The notes below the pieces were generated by a model. That model saw nothing but the letters and a program-made list of their open reading frames with translations. It ran no database searches and was not told the DNA's origin. From assembly GCA_902729315.2 (NCBI GenBank), contig LR746266.1:2242759-2306758 (forward strand): a stretch of 64,000 bases of DNA. The letters are read 5' to 3'. Numbering within the stretch: position 1 is the first letter of the stretch; every line of letters starts with the position of its first letter. Below, in pieces: positions 61,189-64,000 of this stretch. The translations under genes were made by a program, and so were the position numbers. The DNA is from Spirodela intermedia (lineage: Eukaryota; Streptophyta; Magnoliopsida; Alismatales; Araceae).

Positions 61189-61532
61189 AAAAATGACATT
61201 GTCCTCAATGACATAGAAAATCGAAACATAATAGGTAGAAAATATAATTTTCAAGTGAAGCATGCATACGTGCAAAGTTAAGCATTAAAAATATTTTCAT
61301 AAATGATAAAGCTCCGAAAGACATCACCTCAACCTCGTTTTTAATTTTCTACTTCATCTTACACTCCTCCTCTTACACTTTTTCGAAAAAAAAATACAGA
61401 AACAAGTACTACGAAATTCTAAGAAAAATAGAGCTCAAAAAAAAAATAAAAATCAAACAGGATGAAATAAAAACCATGGGTTGCCTCTCATGCAGCACTG
61501 AATTTAATATCTTTAGTTGGACAACTCTTAGA

Positions 61533-62939
61533 TCATATAAGATCATCTATGGCCATCAAAATATATTTGTATCCCAAAGTAAGTTTCATAATACTCTTTT
61601 TCAAATTTAGCATAAATTCATATACTTCATATATATACCTTGACATACTTTCAGCCAAAACAAAATGAAAATTAACAAAATCTTCTCAAAAATAATATTT
61701 CCATTTTGAAAAGAATCTTTCCTCATTTCTATCTTGTTTTGTAAGGCTCTCATTCATTAATAAATACTGTCTATTAATAGACCATAAAATGTGATCAGGC
61801 TATATAATTTTCAAATTAGCTCTTACCCAATCTAGAATTTTTTCATCTAAATTGATATCTTTAATTCTTCCACTCACCCATTTCTTAATGTGTTCCTTTA
61901 TCTGCATAATCTTCCCCTGCTCCGTTTTATCTTCCATACATATTTGTTCAATTTGCGAGGAGTGAAATATTTCAAGCTTAGTAATAATTCTAATGGGCTG
62001 TGGGTTTTGAAGGATGGAAGGATTGTCTTCTTTAATCTTAAATCTAATGAATTCAGTAAAATTCAAATTTTCTCTTCCAAAATTATCTCTATATTCATAT
62101 TTATTATTTCTATTTCTCCTCATTAGTTGAATCAACTCTTTTTCTAGCTTTTCGTTTCTCAACTCATCAAATTCTTCATCTTCCTAAGAGCTATCTTTTA
62201 ATTTGGTATATGATATATATCATCATCCTCACTATCAACATCCATGGCTGCAAAATTATGATTAGATTTATTAATTTCGTCTCCAACATCTCCCAAATCA
62301 ACTAATTTTTCCTCACCTGAAATATATTTTTCTTCATTTCTGTCCTTACCCCCTTCTATTAAAATTTGGATGATTCTTCCATGATCAGTTGCTATTTCTT
62401 CATCTAAGGGCTCTTTCTCCTCATCATTCTCACTATATTCATTCATCAATTGTGAGCAATAAATAATTTTATTCAAATTTTCTACTACTATATTTTCAGC
62501 CTTAATATTCTTATTTACTTCTAATGGCTCATCGATTTCTTCTAATAATTGGAAATAAGGATCAGGTAAGATCTTACCACTCCTTAATGTATTCACTATC
62601 CTAATATTTTCATTTCATTGGTTTTTTCCTAGATTCATGCTACTAGACTCCCCTTGCTGCAATCCTATTGTTGGGTGGTTCCCTGGATTTTCTATGGGCT
62701 GACTAGGTAGTTGTCCCTCTTCTCTCTGATTCCTAAGAGCCTCTATAATTTGTTTTTGGTGTAGCATCATTTGATTCATAATTTGTTACATCATTTGGCT
62801 CATTTACTGCATCATTTCCATAGTATCAGGTTCGGTTTGAGAGGGCTGATTTTTTTGAAATCTATTTTCTTGTTTTGGATGAAATTCAGAGTTTAAATTA
62901 GGTCTAAGTGCTTCTAGATTTTGAATATTATTTGGGTCT
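61533..62939 (-). pseudogene. E8 polyprotein, C-terminal two thirds only
   Basis: The minus-strand frame is collinear with 13620-15016 of E2. It keeps the Met/Gln-rich tract and the acidic extension (for example MNTLRSGKILPDPYFQ at about 62550-62596, and EDKTEQGKIMQIKEHIKKW), with stops and shifts. The gag core is missing where the interior joins the LTR at 62940. Confidence 0.8.
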
Positions 62940-64000
62940 TGACGTGACTCAGTCGTTGTATATTAAATAACACAAATCGAAAATTTATAAAACTAGAAAA
63001 TACGACTTTTCAGATATTTAGAAGTATTTCTGAATAAATATATCAATTATAATTCAATAAAACTTCCAAAAATAGCATTAATTTTCTAGGTCGATCACAG
63101 GGATGTAATATAATATCTGGTAGTTATTTAAAATTTTTCTCAATGAATAAAATTTTCTCTGAATTTTATACTAGGAAATGAAAAGGAAATATATTTAAAA
63201 TTCATGAAAAAGGAAAATAAGGGTGCAGACGTCAGGATGACATCAGCGCCCGGCGAATGCGAATCGGGCAGAAACAGAGTTCCGCTCGGCGATTCTTACG
63301 TAAGCGATTACAGACGATTTAATTAATCAAATTAAGATTTGTAAAAGCTCGAAGAATCGTAATTGAAAAAAGTATATTTTGGTAAATTAAAAACACAAAA
63401 ATTATCACTAAATGAAGCGTAAAGTAAGTTAAAAGCAAGAAAACAGAGTTCCGACGTCACGACGGCGATGCGTCGGCGATGCACCGGAATTTTGAGTGTT
63501 TGGGAGGATCGTCGTGCAGTATCCATGGCCTCAAAGGCTCTCTTTAGACAAGGACGACGTGGGCAATCTCTAGATCTTCTCGCAAAGTCTAGTGATTAAT
63601 GAAATGGGTCGTCGAATCGTCTCCGGCGGCTGTCACCCGTTAAAGCGGAAAAACAGCGACTTTCCGGCTCTCCGGCAGCTGTCACCCGGCAGAGCGGAAA
63701 AACGGCGACTTTCCGGCTCTCCGGCGGCTGTCACCCGACGGAGAAGAGCTGGATGGAGGTGGGGCGCGTGTCAAGGAGCTTCATCCTCAAGTCCGCACAG
63801 CAAGAGGAGGCTCTTCATCGCATCTGGTACGCTCTCAAGAGGTGGCGACTCGTCTCCCAGCAGATCATCCTCTTCTCGATGACGGCTTGTTCGTCGATCA
63901 ATCGGAGATGATTTACTCGATGGATTCGTGATTCTTTTATCGCGAATCGTTCAGCAATTTTAGTAGCAATGCTCCGTGAATCGTGTTGATGAGATTTTCG
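62940..64000 (-). repeat. Minus-strand LTR, truncated by window end
   Basis: Starts TGACGTGACTCAGTCGTTG and follows the family LTR. It contains a local duplication: the block around CGGCTGTCACCC occurs three times between about 63618 and 63735 where other copies have two. It is either the 5' LTR of E8 after an internal deletion or a separate insertion. Confidence 0.88.

Larger units (their letters stand above)
58345..64000 (-). mobile_element. E8: minus-strand element, incomplete at window end
   Basis: 3' LTR at 58345-59933, polypurine tract at 59934-59946, interior to 62939, then another minus-strand LTR from 62940 running off the window. The interior is 3.0 kb instead of 4.3 kb, lacking PBS, leader and the gag core. 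The right target-site duplication, expected to match CATGT at 58340-58344, is outside the window. Confidence 0.82.

Overview
This is a nuclear window from a flowering plant. The evidence is spliced GT/AG introns in one intact gene, plant-type Ty3/gypsy LTR retrotransposons primed by tRNA-Asp, and long AT-rich intergenic DNA. I cannot name the species from sequence alone. Only one convincing host gene is present: a four-exon, 616-codon SAM-dependent methyltransferase of the plant PMT/QUASIMODO family (DUF248) at 50533-53216, apparently intact.

Most of the rest is one retrotransposon family in many states of decay. Its LTR is about 1.63 kb, begins TGATAAG, ends ACGTCA, and inserts with 5-bp target-site duplications (TSDs). 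Copies, left to right: an outer element E2 (3159-18243, TSD ATAAC) whose 5' LTR is split by an inner element E1 (4219-11753, TSD ATGAT); a solo LTR on the minus strand (18657-20402, TSD TGGCT); a full-length element E4 (22075-31544, TSD CTACT), itself interrupted by an unrelated 1.94-kb TG...CA insert (24092-26029, TSD AGCAT); solo LTRs at 37734-39373 (TSD GTCCC), 42043-44832 (minus, TSD ACTTC, itself interrupted) and 46697-48294 (TSD CTTAG/CCTAG); decayed fragments at 55165, 57011 and 58010; and a minus-strand element E8 from 58345 running off the window end.

The family looks non-autonomous. Its internal region of about 4.3 kb carries a gag-domain reading frame continuous with a long acidic C-terminal extension of unknown function, and I see no protease, reverse transcriptase, RNase H or integrase. 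It also has an unusual 3' end: the 13-base polypurine tract is present twice, 1.25-1.26 kb apart in the three plus-strand elements, in each of four copies. The LTR carries structured and promoter-like parts: a 14-bp inverted repeat near its 5' end, a perfect 10-bp stem, a 13-bp stem capped by a GNRA tetraloop, tandem TGACG motifs beside a TATA-like site, and a tRNA-like B-box.

Outside the transposons, 1-3153, 31550-37728 and 48300-50532 are more mixed in composition and may hold regulatory or exon remnants, but no gene can be supported there. Stretches at 20408-22069, 39379-42037 and 44838-46691 are AT-rich with nothing recognised.
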